NCBI GenBank assembly: GCA_900540945.1
Contig: UQHQ01000012.1
Coordinates: 1 to 45,452, forward strand
Reading direction: 5' to 3'
Length of the DNA: 45,452 nt
Source of the DNA: an uncultured Collinsella sp.
GTDB lineage: Bacteria; Actinomycetota; Coriobacteriia; Coriobacteriales; Coriobacteriaceae
Under the pieces are notes generated by a model, which had not been told where the DNA came from, did not search any database, and was given only the letters and a program-made list of their open reading frames with translations. Shown piece after piece: positions 33,812 through 42,813 of this stretch (position 1 is its first letter; each line of letters opens with the position of its first letter). A program made the position numbers and the translations under genes.

Positions 33812-34807
33812 ATGGCAGATTGCGGCATCGTTGCGGTGTTCGGCAGCATGAACATGGACCTTTCGGTGGCGTGCGAGCGCATGCCGCGTGCGGGCGAGAC
33901 CGTCGGCGGCAGCGGATTTATCGGCAATGCCGGCGGTAAGGGCGCCAACCAGGCCGTGGCAGCTGCGCACATGGGCGCGCGCACGTGCATGATCGGCGCG
34001 GTCGGGCGCGATGCATTTGGCACGTCGCTCGTGGCGGGGCTCCAAGATGCTGGCGTGGACTGTGACTTTGTGGCGCGTCGCGATGATGTAGAGACGGGAA
34101 CGGCGACCATCATTCGCTGTGAGGGCGACAACCGCATCGTGCTGTCGCCGGGCGCCAATCATGCGCTTGCGGGCGAGGACGTTGCCCGCGCGCTGAGACG
34201 TCTGGTGGCCGATGAGCTCGACGGCGACGCCAGCGAGATTGCCCCGGCTGCCGGAAGCGTCTTTATCGCCCAGGGCGAATGTGACCTTGCGGCGACTGCC
34301 GAGGCGCTTGTTTGCGCTCACGAGCTGGGGTTCTATACGGTCTTTAATCCAGCGCCTGCCTGTGAGTTGCCTGCGGAGGTCTGGTCTGCAGTCGACCTGG
34401 TCTGCCCCAACGAGACTGAGTGCCAGGTGCTGACGGGCATCTTGCCCGCGGATGATGCGAGCTGCGTCGCGGCGCTCAATGCCCTGCTCGCCAAGGGTGC
34501 CGGAGCTGCGGTCATCACGTTGGGTGGCGCTGGCTCGGTTACGCTTGGCGATGACGGCGAGCTGCTGCGCATGCCGGCGCTTTCGAGTGCGGTGGTCGAT
34601 ACGACGGCCGCGGGCGATACATTTATCGGTGCGCTTGCCGCGGCTCGTCTGGAGGGCCTGCCGCTCTTTGAGTGCATGGCGGTGGGCGCACGCGCCTCGG
34701 CGGTGACGGTGTCGCGCCTGGGCGCACAGCAGTCGATTCCCACGCGTGCCGAAGTTGAGCGCGTGTTTGATTTAGACGATTTAGTACAAGACGGAGAAGC
34801 GGAGTAG
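33812..34807 (+). CDS. rbsK: Ribokinase, PfkB family
   Basis: 331 residues. FGSMNMDL at the start, the GNAGGKGANQAVAAA substrate loop (residues 38-52), NPAPA in the middle, and the catalytic/anion-hole motif DTTAAGDTF near residue 264-272 are diagnostic for ribokinase-like PfkB kinases. It phosphorylates ribose, or a related sugar, with ATP. RBS AGGAGG. It is followed four bases later by a nucleoside hydrolase, so ribose released from nucleosides can be phosphorylated at once. Confidence 0.88.
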   Translation: MADCGIVAVFGSMNMDLSVACERMPRAGETVGGSGFIGNAGGKGANQAVAAAHMGARTCMIGAVGRDAFGTSLVAGLQDAGVDCDFVARRDDVETGTATIIRCEGDNRIVLSPGANHALAGEDVARALRRLVADELDGDASEIAPAAGSVFIAQGECDLAATAEALVCAHELGFYTVFNPAPACELPAEVWSAVDLVCPNETECQVLTGILPADDASCVAALNALLAKGAGAAVITLGGAGSVTLGDDGELLRMPALSSAVVDTTAAGDTFIGALAAARLEGLPLFECMAVGARASAVTVSRLGAQQSIPTRAEVERVFDLDDLVQDGEAE

Positions 34808-34811
34808 AACA

Positions 34812-35786
34812 ATGGCAATTAAGAAGCTGATCCTTGATCTGGATATGGGTGTGGACGATGCGATGGCGCTTGCCTATGCCATCGCGAGCCCCGAGGTGGA
34901 GCTCGTCGGCATTACCACGTGCTTTGGCAACGTGCGCGTCGACCAGTCGGCGCATAACTGCTTGGCGGTGCTCGACCTGTTGGGTCGTCCCGAGGTGCCG
35001 GTGTACCTGGGTGCCGACCGTCCTCTGCAGGCGACTGAGCCCTATACGCCGCCGGCGTCCACCGCGCTCATTCACGGCAAGAACGGCATCGGCGGCGCGA
35101 GCGTGCCGGCGTCGCCCTACGAGCCGGTGGGGGCGACGTCTGCCGACGGTAACGCTGCGGTCGATTATCTGATCGATGCCGCGCGCACCTATGGTCCCGA
35201 TCTGGTCTACGTAGCGACCGGCCCGCTCTCCAACCTGGCGCTTGCCCTGGAGCGCGATGCGGCAGCGGTGATGTCTATCGGCCGCGTGGTGGTTATGGGC
35301 GGCGCCTTGACCGTGCCCGGCAACGTGAGCGCGGGCGCCGAGGCCAACATGGCAAGTGATCCCGAGGCGGCCGACGCCGTGCTGCGTTCGGGCCGCAAGC
35401 TCACTATGGTGGGTTTGGATGTGACGCATCGCGTGGTGCTCACGCGTCGCGACATTGCCGGTTGGACGGGCTCGGGCACCATGGCCGGTTGCGCGTTTGC
35501 GAGCATGGTGGAGCATTACATTGGCTCGTACGAGATGAACGCACCCTACCTGGGTGGTTGTGCGCTGCACGATCCGCTAGCCGTTGCCGTGGCGATTGAC
35601 CCCACGCTCGTGGGTGCGCTCGGCTGCAATCTGCGTGTTGATCTGCTGGGCGAGTATCGCGGCCGCACCATTTGCGATGAGCGCCGTGTGGCCGACCCCG
35701 ACAAGAGCGCACTCGTGGCGCTGACCGTCGACGCCCCGCGCTTCCTGTCCGAGTTCAAGGCGCGCATGGCCCGCATCCTAGGCTAG
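34812..35786 (+). CDS. Inosine-uridine preferring nucleoside hydrolase family protein
   Basis: 324 residues. The N-terminal Ca2+-binding signature DLDMGVDDA (residues 9-17; DxDxGxDDA) and the later VATGPLSNLALAL and VVMGGALTVPGNV segments define the family. It cleaves the N-glycosidic bond of nucleosides to base plus ribose. Operon with ribokinase. The base specificity cannot be read from the sequence. Confidence 0.92.
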   Translation: MAIKKLILDLDMGVDDAMALAYAIASPEVELVGITTCFGNVRVDQSAHNCLAVLDLLGRPEVPVYLGADRPLQATEPYTPPASTALIHGKNGIGGASVPASPYEPVGATSADGNAAVDYLIDAARTYGPDLVYVATGPLSNLALALERDAAAVMSIGRVVVMGGALTVPGNVSAGAEANMASDPEAADAVLRSGRKLTMVGLDVTHRVVLTRRDIAGWTGSGTMAGCAFASMVEHYIGSYEMNAPYLGGCALHDPLAVAVAIDPTLVGALGCNLRVDLLGEYRGRTICDERRVADPDKSALVALTVDAPRFLSEFKARMARILG

Positions 35787-35883
35787 GCTCGGGATCGAAG
35801 CACGCCCATCTGCTCGATGTGGCCGCTGGCGGGCCGACATCTACCGTTCGCCAGCCCGATGGTCCCCGGGGCGGGGAGAGCGC

Positions 35884-35889
35884 TATAAT
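35884..35889 (+). promoter_or_regulatory. -10 box of the beta-glucoside operon leader
   Basis: Consensus TATAAT with no matching -35 (the region upstream is G/C rich). Predicted start near 35896, so the RAT site would be at the very 5' end of the transcript. Confidence 0.55.
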
Positions 35890-35900
35890 GCATTCTGCAT

Positions 35901-35936
35901 CTTGGATTGTTACTCCTGTGTGGAGGCATGCCCAAG
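35901..35936 (+). promoter_or_regulatory. Ribonucleic antiterminator (RAT) for the LicT/BglG-type regulator
   Basis: CTTGG ... CCAAG closes a hairpin that contains GGATTGTTACT on the 5' side and GGAGGCATG on the 3' side, matching the RAT layout (GGATTGTTACTG with AGGCAAAACC) bound by the CAT domain of BglG/LicT proteins. Confidence 0.85.
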
Positions 35937-35949
35937 AGCAATACAACAC

Positions 35950-36006
35950 GGATTGTTACGTAAGGCATGACCGCAATAGCACTGCTATTGGCTATCATGC
36001 CTTTTT
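35950..36006 (+). terminator. Leader terminator overlapped by a second RAT-like sequence
   Basis: AAGGCATGA (35962-35970) pairs with TCATGCCTT (35995-36003), with an inner stem CAATAG/CTATTG, followed by TTTTT. A second GGATTGTTAC (35950-35959) leads straight into the 5' arm, so protein binding there would disrupt the terminator. Confidence 0.85.
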
Positions 36007-36035
36007 CTGTGAGTGTTCTTGAAAGGAGGTTCACC

Positions 36036-36875
36036 ATGCTTGCAATTAAAAAGCTTAACAACAACGCGGTTCTTTGCCGTGACGGACAGGGGCGAGATGT
36101 CATCGCCATGGGCAGGGGCGTCGGTTTCGGCGGAGATTTTCCTCGAGAGCTCCCTCTTTCTAAAATCGAGCATACGTTTTACGACATTGATCCTAAAGGA
36201 CAAGATGTCATGAGGGATCTTCCCTCGGATATCGTGATGTTTGCGGCGAAAGTTATGGACATCGTTGCCAACGAACTGCCCTACGACCTCTCGACCAATG
36301 CGACGCTGTTCATGGCTGATCACCTGTCGTTTGCCGTTGCGCGAGCCCAAAAGGGGGTCCGCATCGCGATGCCTCTTGCCTATGAAGTGCGGGAGACGTA
36401 TCCGAAGGAATACAAGGCTGCCCAGTTTATCGTCATGCGACTCGAGAAGGAGCTCGGAGAGCGGCTTCCCAAGGATGAGATTGCCAGTATTGCGATGAAT
36501 CTCGTGAACGCACGGGTTGTTGAAGCCGTCAAAGCCACGGCCGAGCCCGCAAAGCAGTTCGACGATATGCTCGAGGACGTTATCGAGATTCTCGAAAGCG
36601 ATTTCCGCATTATTGTCGACCGCGATTCCTTTGATTTCACCCGCTTCGCCACGCATCTGCGGTACCTGTTCAAGCGCATTCAAGCCGGCGAGTCGCTGAA
36701 CAGCGCCAACATGCAGATGTACAAGAACTTTCGTGAGGAGTTTCCGCAGTTGGCAGAGTGCGTGAAGCATATCGGTTCCTATTGTCGTGAAACGTGGGAC
36801 GCCACGCTCTCCGAGGAGGAGGAACTCTATCTGATGATCCATCTCAACCGGATCATCTCCAAAAAAGGATTGTAA
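36036..36875 (+). CDS. licT: BglG/LicT-family transcription antiterminator
   Basis: 279 residues: a CAT RNA-binding domain (1 to about 57; LNNNAVLCRDGQGRDVIAMG) and two PTS regulation domains. H96 (PRD1), H207 and H269 (PRD2) align with LicT regulatory histidines, but the second PRD1 histidine is N155 (IAMNLVNA, usually IALHIVNA). AAGGAGG precedes ATG 36036. The gene sits behind its own RAT/terminator and before the PTS and glycosidase genes, so it should activate its own operon when beta-glucoside is taken up. Confidence 0.92.
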   Translation: MLAIKKLNNNAVLCRDGQGRDVIAMGRGVGFGGDFPRELPLSKIEHTFYDIDPKGQDVMRDLPSDIVMFAAKVMDIVANELPYDLSTNATLFMADHLSFAVARAQKGVRIAMPLAYEVRETYPKEYKAAQFIVMRLEKELGERLPKDEIASIAMNLVNARVVEAVKATAEPAKQFDDMLEDVIEILESDFRIIVDRDSFDFTRFATHLRYLFKRIQAGESLNSANMQMYKNFREEFPQLAECVKHIGSYCRETWDATLSEEEELYLMIHLNRIISKKGL

Positions 36876-36945
36876 CCCGTAGCCATTCGGGGCATGACCT
36901 TTGCCGATTCGAACAGTAAGCCAAGATTGTGCAAAGGAGCCAATG

Positions 36946-38394
36946 ATGGCAAATTACAAAAAGGTGGCAGAGCAGATTCTCTCCACTGTGGGCGGGGCGG
37001 AAAACGTGGCTTCGGTTACGCATTGCATGACGCGCCTGCGCTTCAACCTCAAGGATGAAAGCCTCTCGAATGATGAGAAGCTTGAGGACATCTCGTCTAT
37101 CATCAGCGTCGTGCACGCCGGAGGGCAGGTGCAGCTGGTGGTCGGGCCCACGGTCGACAAGGTCTACGACGAGGTTTGTAAGCAGGGCGGATTCGAGGTC
37201 ACGGTATCGATTGACGAGGAACTCGATGGCCCTCAGCTTAGCTGGAAGGAGCGCTTGGCGCCCAAGCACCTCTTCAATCAGCTGCTCGATGCCGTGAGCG
37301 GCGCTATCACCCCGATCCTTCCGATCTTTTGTGTCGCCGGTATCTTCAAGATGCTCGTTATTCTGTTTGGGCCCGAAGGCGCCGGTTTTATGTCCGAAAC
37401 GAGCGACCTGTATCGGATCCTTTCCCTGGTGGGCGATGCGGCGTATTACTACTTCCCGGTGTTTGCCGCCTATAGCTCGGCTAAGAAGTTCAAAACGAGT
37501 CCTGTGCTGGCACTGCTCATCGCTGTTGTGATGATTTATCCCGACATGCTCGCTATTGTTGAGGACGGAAAGCCTTTCAGCGTCTTCGGCATCCCCATGC
37601 AGCTCGTCAACTACACCCAGGCTGTTCTTCCGGTCATCTTGATCACCTGGGCCCAGTCCTATGTTGAGCGCTTCTTTAAGAAGATCTCGCCTGATATGTT
37701 GCGCATTCTGATCGTACCCGTGGGTACGGTGCTCGTGATGTTGCCGGTCGCGCTGTGCCTCTGCGGCCCTGCCGTCCAATTTGTCATGGGCCTTGTGGCC
37801 GATTTCATCATTTGGCTCGCCTCTGTTGCCGGTCCCGCTGCGACCGCGGTTATCGGCGCATTCTGGAATCTGATCATCGCCACCGGCATGCACGTGCCGA
37901 TCTATACCGCCATATTGCCCGCCGCGCTCCAGAACGGTTACGACGCCATCTTATACCCCGGCACCGCGGTTGTAGCCTACACCACGCTTGCCATCGCGCT
38001 CGCCTATGGCCTGCGCGCTAAGGGCAAGGAGAGTCGAGCCACGGGCTGGAACTTGTTCATCACCTATGCCTTCGGTCGCGTGAGTGAGCCCATCATCTAC
38101 GGCATCCTGTTTCGCGACAAGAAGGCTCTTGCCTGGAACATGATTGGTGGTGCTGTCGGTGGTCTGCTGGTAAGCCTTCTTCATGCCAACGTCTATATCT
38201 TCACTGGCGTTGGTTTCCCATGGATGAACGTGCTCATGTTTGCTCAGGATATCATCCCTGGCACCATCGGGTGTCTTGCTGGCGGTGCCGTGACGTTTGC
38301 GTTGGCGATGATTTTTGGATTTGAAGGACAGGAGAAGATGCCGTTGAAGTCCAAGAGCGGCGATTCTGAGGCCGTTGAATCCGTCGAGGCATAA
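36946..38394 (+). CDS. Beta-glucoside PTS transporter EIIBC
   Basis: 482 residues: an EIIB domain (1 to about 85) with phospho-cysteine C27 in VTHCMTRLRF, then an EIIC membrane domain (about 100-460). There is no fused EIIA domain, so EIIA must come from another protein. ATG 36946 fits the AAGGAG spacing better than the ATG three bases earlier. It imports and phosphorylates aryl- or alkyl-beta-glucosides or cellobiose-like sugars. It should also phosphorylate LicT PRD1 when idle. Confidence 0.92.
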   Translation: MANYKKVAEQILSTVGGAENVASVTHCMTRLRFNLKDESLSNDEKLEDISSIISVVHAGGQVQLVVGPTVDKVYDEVCKQGGFEVTVSIDEELDGPQLSWKERLAPKHLFNQLLDAVSGAITPILPIFCVAGIFKMLVILFGPEGAGFMSETSDLYRILSLVGDAAYYYFPVFAAYSSAKKFKTSPVLALLIAVVMIYPDMLAIVEDGKPFSVFGIPMQLVNYTQAVLPVILITWAQSYVERFFKKISPDMLRILIVPVGTVLVMLPVALCLCGPAVQFVMGLVADFIIWLASVAGPAATAVIGAFWNLIIATGMHVPIYTAILPAALQNGYDAILYPGTAVVAYTTLAIALAYGLRAKGKESRATGWNLFITYAFGRVSEPIIYGILFRDKKALAWNMIGGAVGGLLVSLLHANVYIFTGVGFPWMNVLMFAQDIIPGTIGCLAGGAVTFALAMIFGFEGQEKMPLKSKSGDSEAVESVEA

Positions 38395-38422
38395 GAGGCT
38401 ACTACACAAATATGCTCCCCAG

Positions 38423-38457
38423 CCGTTGCGCGGTCCGACCCCTTGGCCGCGCAACGG
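38423..38457 (+). promoter_or_regulatory. Intercistronic hairpin between EIIBC and phospho-beta-glucosidase genes
   Basis: A perfect 11-bp inverted repeat CCGTTGCGCGG / CCGCGCAACGG with a 13-base loop, no T run. The 146-base gap is otherwise empty; a further tTGCGCGG piece follows. Probably an mRNA stability or partial termination element. Confidence 0.6.
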
Positions 38458-38540
38458 TACTGTGCTGTTGCGCGGCACTTGCCGAGTCCGTTGCGTTCGA
38501 CAGTGTGGGCCGGGAATTTGATAGAAAGGACGACACCATA

Positions 38541-39959
38541 ATGTTTAGAGAAGATTTTTTATGGGGCGGGGCTCTGGCTGCAAACCAGTGCGAGGGAGGA
38601 TGGAACGAAGGCGGTCGCGGTTTAGCCAATTCCGACATGCTGCCGTTTGGCGATCAACGCATGGACGTCATGCGGGGAGACCTTGATCCGCGTGCGTTGG
38701 CACCCGACAGCTTCTATCCCGCTCGCAAGGGCATTGATTTTTACCATAGGTACAAGCAGGATATTGAACTGTTTGCCCAGATGGGTTTTAAATGCCTGCG
38801 CTTATCAATCGCCTGGAGCCGCATTTTTCCCAAAGGAGACGAAGCCGAGCCCAATGAAGAAGGCCTTGCCTTTTACGAGGATGTTTTTAGGACGTGTCGC
38901 GCGCATGACATTGAGCCTTTGGTGACGCTCAACCACTATGATGTCCCCATGCATCTCGTCGATGCGTATGGCGGATGGCGCGATCGCAGGTTGGTCGACC
39001 TGTTCGAGCGATATTCGCGTACCGTGTTCGAGCGCTATCGGGGATTGGTCAATTATTGGCTGACCTTTAACGAGATCAACATCATGACGCAGGCGTGCTT
39101 TATGGCGGCGGGGATCATCTTCGAGCAAGGGGAGAATCGCTATGCAACGGTTCGCACGGCCGTGCACCATGTATTGGTTGCGAGCGCCCGTGCGGTCGGG
39201 GCGTGTCATGAACTGTGCCCTGGGGCGAAGATCGGTTGCATGCTCAACGCAGGTGTCTTCTATCCGGCTACATGTGATCCGGACGATGTGCTGGCTGCGC
39301 AGGCTGAGAATCGCAGCCATTACATGTTTACCGACGTCCAGGTGCGCGGTGCGTACCCGAGCTATGTTCTCAAGGAATACGCCCGCCATGGTTTTGAGGT
39401 GCCCTATCGGGATGATGACCGCGAAGTACTGGCTGCAAACCTGGTCGATTTCGTCTCGTTTTCGTATTACTCGACGCGCGTCGCAAAAGCGCATGCGGAA
39501 GGTCAGTTCGATTCGAACCTTCTTCGCTCGGCGCCTAATCCGTATCTAAAACAGGAGCCTTGGGGGAGGTTTATCGACCCCAAAGGGCTGCGCGTCACCA
39601 TGAATGAAATCTGGGATCGCTATCAAAAGCCGCTGTTCATCGTCGAAAACGGTTTGGGTGCTCCTGATGTGCCGGAAGATTCGGGTGAAATAGAAGACGA
39701 CTATCGAGTTGAATACCTGCGGGCCCACATCGAGGCGATGAGGGAGACCGTCGAGCTCGACGGGGTGGAACTCATGGGATATACCTGTTGGGGCCCGATC
39801 GATTTGGTTTCGGTCGCCACAGGACAGATGCGTAAGCGCTACGGGTTTATCTATGTCGATCGAGACGATAGCGGTGCGGGCTCGTTTGAGAGACGTAAAA
39901 AGAAAAGCTTCGAATGGTACCGACGCGTAATAGCAAGCAATGGCGAAGACCTTGCGTAA
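38541..39959 (+). CDS. 6-phospho-beta-glucosidase, GH1
   Basis: 472 residues from ATG 38541; the frame is open further upstream, but the GH1 start FLWGGALAANQCEGG follows this ATG directly and AAAGGA precedes it. The acid/base is E178 (TFNEIN) and the nucleophile is the Glu of IVENGLG near residue 370. The C-terminal MRKRYGFIYVD segment is that of GH1 enzymes acting on 6-phosphorylated glucosides. It hydrolyses what the EIIBC imports, giving glucose 6-phosphate and an aglycone or sugar. Confidence 0.93.
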   Translation: MFREDFLWGGALAANQCEGGWNEGGRGLANSDMLPFGDQRMDVMRGDLDPRALAPDSFYPARKGIDFYHRYKQDIELFAQMGFKCLRLSIAWSRIFPKGDEAEPNEEGLAFYEDVFRTCRAHDIEPLVTLNHYDVPMHLVDAYGGWRDRRLVDLFERYSRTVFERYRGLVNYWLTFNEINIMTQACFMAAGIIFEQGENRYATVRTAVHHVLVASARAVGACHELCPGAKIGCMLNAGVFYPATCDPDDVLAAQAENRSHYMFTDVQVRGAYPSYVLKEYARHGFEVPYRDDDREVLAANLVDFVSFSYYSTRVAKAHAEGQFDSNLLRSAPNPYLKQEPWGRFIDPKGLRVTMNEIWDRYQKPLFIVENGLGAPDVPEDSGEIEDDYRVEYLRAHIEAMRETVELDGVELMGYTCWGPIDLVSVATGQMRKRYGFIYVDRDDSGAGSFERRKKKSFEWYRRVIASNGEDLA

Positions 39960-40012
39960 TAACGTAAAGATGGACAAATGCGCCCGTTGGGGGAATAGTC
40001 GTGCCACTTCGC

Positions 40013-40039
40013 TTGACAACAGGCTAAACTAGCTAATAA
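40013..40039 (+). promoter_or_regulatory. Promoter of the LacI-family gene
   Basis: Consensus TTGACA (40013-40018) with TAATAA (40034-40039), spacer 15; a frame shifted by one or two bases gives better spacing. Confidence 0.55.
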
Positions 40040-40060
40040 ACATTTACTATTCTGTTTAGA
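40038..40060. promoter_or_regulatory. Possible LacI-type operator at the regulator's own promoter
   Basis: AAACATTTACTA and TCTGTTTA recur almost unchanged before the isomerase operon (41340-41389). TAAAC and GTTTA form an imperfect palindrome around the likely start site. Confidence 0.45.
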
Positions 40061-40141
40061 TTGAATTTGCGGTCGTTTAGTTGCCGAGCCACGGGGCGGT
40101 CAAGCCACGATGCTCGGCCGCGACCGATGCTAGGGGGAACG

Positions 40142-41152
40142 ATGGCTAAAGCAAGCGTCCGCGAGATCAGCCGCATTACCGGCTTTTCGCCCGCAACCGT
40201 GTCCAACGCGCTCAACCGCAAGCGCAGCGTGAGCGAGGAGACCGCCAAGGTCATCCTGGAGTGCGCGCAGTCGCTTGGCTATCAGCAGTCGACGCAGCTC
40301 GAGAGCATCCAGTTTGTGCTTGCGCGCAAGACGGGCGCCATCCTGGACGAGAGCACCTTCCATCCCGCGGTCATCGAGGGCGTGGAGCGCCAGGCGCGTC
40401 GCCACGGCATGAGCACGAGCTTTGTCTCGCTCGACTTTAGCGACCTGGACGCCGTGCGCCCGCAGGTCGAGGGCCTGATCGCCGACCCGTCGGCCGCCAT
40501 CGTGCTGATGGGCACCGAGCTGGGCGAGGAGGACTACGCCCTGTTCGCCGACGCTGCCGCCCACCTGATTGTGCTCGACGGCTGGAGCGATCGCCAGTAC
40601 TTCGATGCCGTAGTCATCGCCAACACCGATTCGGTGCTGCGTGCCGTGGATTACCTTATCGAGAAAGGCCACAGGCAAATCGGCTATCTGGCGGGCGACC
40701 TTCGGATCCGCAACTTTAAGGACCGCGAGCGCGGCTATCGCCAAGCGCTTGAGGACGCGGGCCTCGAGGCCAATCCGGCATGGCGTGTCACGTTGGGCAC
40801 CACGCTCGAGGGTGCCTATCGCGACATGGGCGTGTGGCTCGACAACGTCTCGCGCGACGATCTGCCGACGGCTTTCTTTGCCGAGAACGACGTGCTCGCC
40901 GTGGGCGCCATGCGCGCGTTCAACGAGCACGGTATTCGCGTGCCCGAGGATGTCTCGATCATCGGCTTTGACGACCTGTCTTTGGGCGCCTTCTCCAACC
41001 CGCCGCTCACCACGGTGCATGTTCCCAAGCACGAGGTGGGCGAGATCGCGGTGCGTCGCCTGGTGGGCAACATCCGCAACCCCAAGAGCTATACCTGCAA
41101 GACGGCCGTGTCGACCTACTTTGTCGAGCGCCAGAGCGTGTGCGAGATCTAG
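40142..41152 (+). CDS. LacI-family transcriptional regulator
   Basis: 336 residues. An N-terminal LacI HTH (VREISRITGFSPATVSNALNRKRSVSEET, residues 5-33) and hinge, then a periplasmic-binding-protein-like effector domain (about 60-335) ending with VSIIGFDDLSLGAFSNPPLTTV. Preceded by AGGGGGAA and its own promoter. It most likely controls the isomerase/transketolase/kinase operon downstream, because near-identical AT-rich sites occur at both promoters. The inducer should be a sugar or sugar phosphate of that pathway. Confidence 0.93.
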   Translation: MAKASVREISRITGFSPATVSNALNRKRSVSEETAKVILECAQSLGYQQSTQLESIQFVLARKTGAILDESTFHPAVIEGVERQARRHGMSTSFVSLDFSDLDAVRPQVEGLIADPSAAIVLMGTELGEEDYALFADAAAHLIVLDGWSDRQYFDAVVIANTDSVLRAVDYLIEKGHRQIGYLAGDLRIRNFKDRERGYRQALEDAGLEANPAWRVTLGTTLEGAYRDMGVWLDNVSRDDLPTAFFAENDVLAVGAMRAFNEHGIRVPEDVSIIGFDDLSLGAFSNPPLTTVHVPKHEVGEIAVRRLVGNIRNPKSYTCKTAVSTYFVERQSVCEI

Positions 41153-41218
41153 GCGAAGAAAACGCCGGGGCGCAGGGCGGCAAAGCTCGCTAAGGCAGCC
41201 ATATCTAACGCTACTAAG

Positions 41219-41244
41219 AGAGGGTCCTTCGGGGCCCTCTTTTT
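41219..41244 (+). terminator. Intrinsic terminator after the LacI gene
   Basis: A 9-bp stem AGAGGGTCC / GGGCCCTCT with a TTCG tetraloop (41228-41231) and a TTTT tail. Confidence 0.9.
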
Positions 41245-41299
41245 GTTTCCCTTGTATGTTCAGTTTGTTTACATACCGTTTAGGCTGATTTCTCTACCG

Positions 41300-41328
41300 T
41301 TTATGGGACTTTCGCGCTAGACTATTAA
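41300..41328 (+). promoter_or_regulatory. Possible promoter of the isomerase operon
   Basis: TTTATG (41300-41305), a 17-base spacer, TATTAA (41323-41328). Confidence 0.4.
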
Positions 41329-41343
41329 ACAAAAGAGTAAAAC

Positions 41344-41389
41344 ATTTAGTAAACAGAACAAAACGAAACATGCGTCTGTTTACTGAACA
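41344..41389. promoter_or_regulatory. Candidate operator pair for the LacI-family regulator
   Basis: AGTAAACAGA (41348-41357) and its exact inverse TCTGTTTACT (41375-41384) are separated by 17 bases. The near-palindromes TTTAGTAAA and TGTTTACTGAACA lie within these. Both sites lie just downstream of the predicted promoter, where repressor binding would block transcription. Related GTTTA-rich sequence also occurs at 41258-41302. Confidence 0.55.
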
Positions 41390-41410
41390 TGTGATTAGGG
41401 GAGGACGTAC

Positions 41411-42811
41411 ATGGACAAGATCAAGCTCGGCTTTGTGCCCACGCGCCGCAGCATCTTTAGCGCGCCGGACGCAATCAAGTATCGCGGCCTGACGGCTGAT
41501 CGCCTGCGCGAGATCGGCGTCGACATCGTGGATATCGACGACATCAATGAAGAGGGCCTGCTGTTCGACGACAGCCATATCGAGCCCATCGTCAAGAAAT
41601 TCCGCGCCGAGGGCGTCGATGGCATTATGCTGTGCCACGCCAACTTTGGCACCGAGTACGTTTGCGCTCGCCTTGCCCGCGAGCTCGGTCTACCCGTACT
41701 GCTGTGGGGTCCGCGCGACGAGCGCCCCGAGCCCGACGGCACACGCCTGCGCGATAGTCAGTGCGGCCTGTTCGCCACCGGCAAGGTCCTGCGCCGCTTC
41801 CAGGTTCCCTTCACCTACATGACCAACTGCCGCCTGACCGACCCCGAGTTCGAGCGCGGCGTTTGGGACTTTTTGGCCGTTTGCAACGTGGTCAAGACCT
41901 TCAAGCACACCCGCATCCTGCAGATGGCCACCCGTCCGTTCGACTTCTGGTCGATCATGTGCAACGAGGGCGAGCTGCTCGAGAAGTTCAACATCCAGCT
42001 TTCGCCTATCCCCATGACCGAACTTGTCCAGGCTGTGCGCGACGCCCAGGCCGACGAGCAGGCCATGGCCGCCATGCTTGCCCACATCAACGACAGCTTT
42101 GAGATCTGCATCCCCGAGGACAAGGTCCCCGCGGTCGCCGGTCTTGCCATCGCCATGAAGCGCTTGGTCGAGAAGTATGGCTGCAACGCCGGTGCCATTC
42201 AGTGCTGGAACGCTCTGCAGGACGAGCTGGGCATTATGCCCTGCGCCGCCAACGCCATCCTCAACGAGATGGGCATTCCTATCGTATGCGAGACCGATAT
42301 CCACGGCGCCATCACCGCGCTGATGGTCGAGGCCGCCGACCTGGGCCGTCACCGCGGCATGTTCGCCGACTGGACCGTGCGCCATCCCGATAACGAGAAC
42401 GGCGAGCTGCTGCAGCATTGCGGCCCCTGGCCCTGCAGCTGCGCGGCCGTCAAGCCCAAGCTCACCTACCCGCTGGCTTTCGATCACCCCGGCGCGCTGA
42501 CGGCCGAGGCCAAGCACGGCGACCTCACCCTTGCCCGCTTTGACGGTGACAACGGCGAGTGCTCGCTGCTACTGGGCAACGCCCGCGGCATCGACGGCCC
42601 GGCCGGCATGGGCACCTACCTGTGGGTCGAGGTCGACAACCTCAAGCGCCTCGAGGCCAAGATCGTCGAGGGTCCCTACATCCACCACTGCGTCGCCATT
42701 CACGCCAACGTGGTGCCGGTGCTCTATGAGGCGTGCAAGTACATCGGCATTGCCCCCGACTTATACGACCCGATTGAAGAAGACGTCAAAGCCTACCTGC
42801 GAGGAGAGTAG
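41411..42811 (+). CDS. L-fucose/L-arabinose isomerase-related sugar isomerase
   Basis: 466 residues. The C-terminal half has the FucI-like metal-site pattern: GIPIVCETDIHGAITAL (Glu, Asp), a following ADW, and QHCG. The N-terminal half is the Rossmann-like sugar-binding part. Aldose-ketose isomerase. In this operon (split transketolase, FGGY kinase) it should make a ketose that is then phosphorylated. The exact sugar cannot be read; pentoses or branched C5 sugars are compatible with the transketolase step. Confidence 0.8.
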   Translation: MDKIKLGFVPTRRSIFSAPDAIKYRGLTADRLREIGVDIVDIDDINEEGLLFDDSHIEPIVKKFRAEGVDGIMLCHANFGTEYVCARLARELGLPVLLWGPRDERPEPDGTRLRDSQCGLFATGKVLRRFQVPFTYMTNCRLTDPEFERGVWDFLAVCNVVKTFKHTRILQMATRPFDFWSIMCNEGELLEKFNIQLSPIPMTELVQAVRDAQADEQAMAAMLAHINDSFEICIPEDKVPAVAGLAIAMKRLVEKYGCNAGAIQCWNALQDELGIMPCAANAILNEMGIPIVCETDIHGAITALMVEAADLGRHRGMFADWTVRHPDNENGELLQHCGPWPCSCAAVKPKLTYPLAFDHPGALTAEAKHGDLTLARFDGDNGECSLLLGNARGIDGPAGMGTYLWVEVDNLKRLEAKIVEGPYIHHCVAIHANVVPVLYEACKYIGIAPDLYDPIEEDVKAYLRGE

Positions 42812-42813
42812 AA

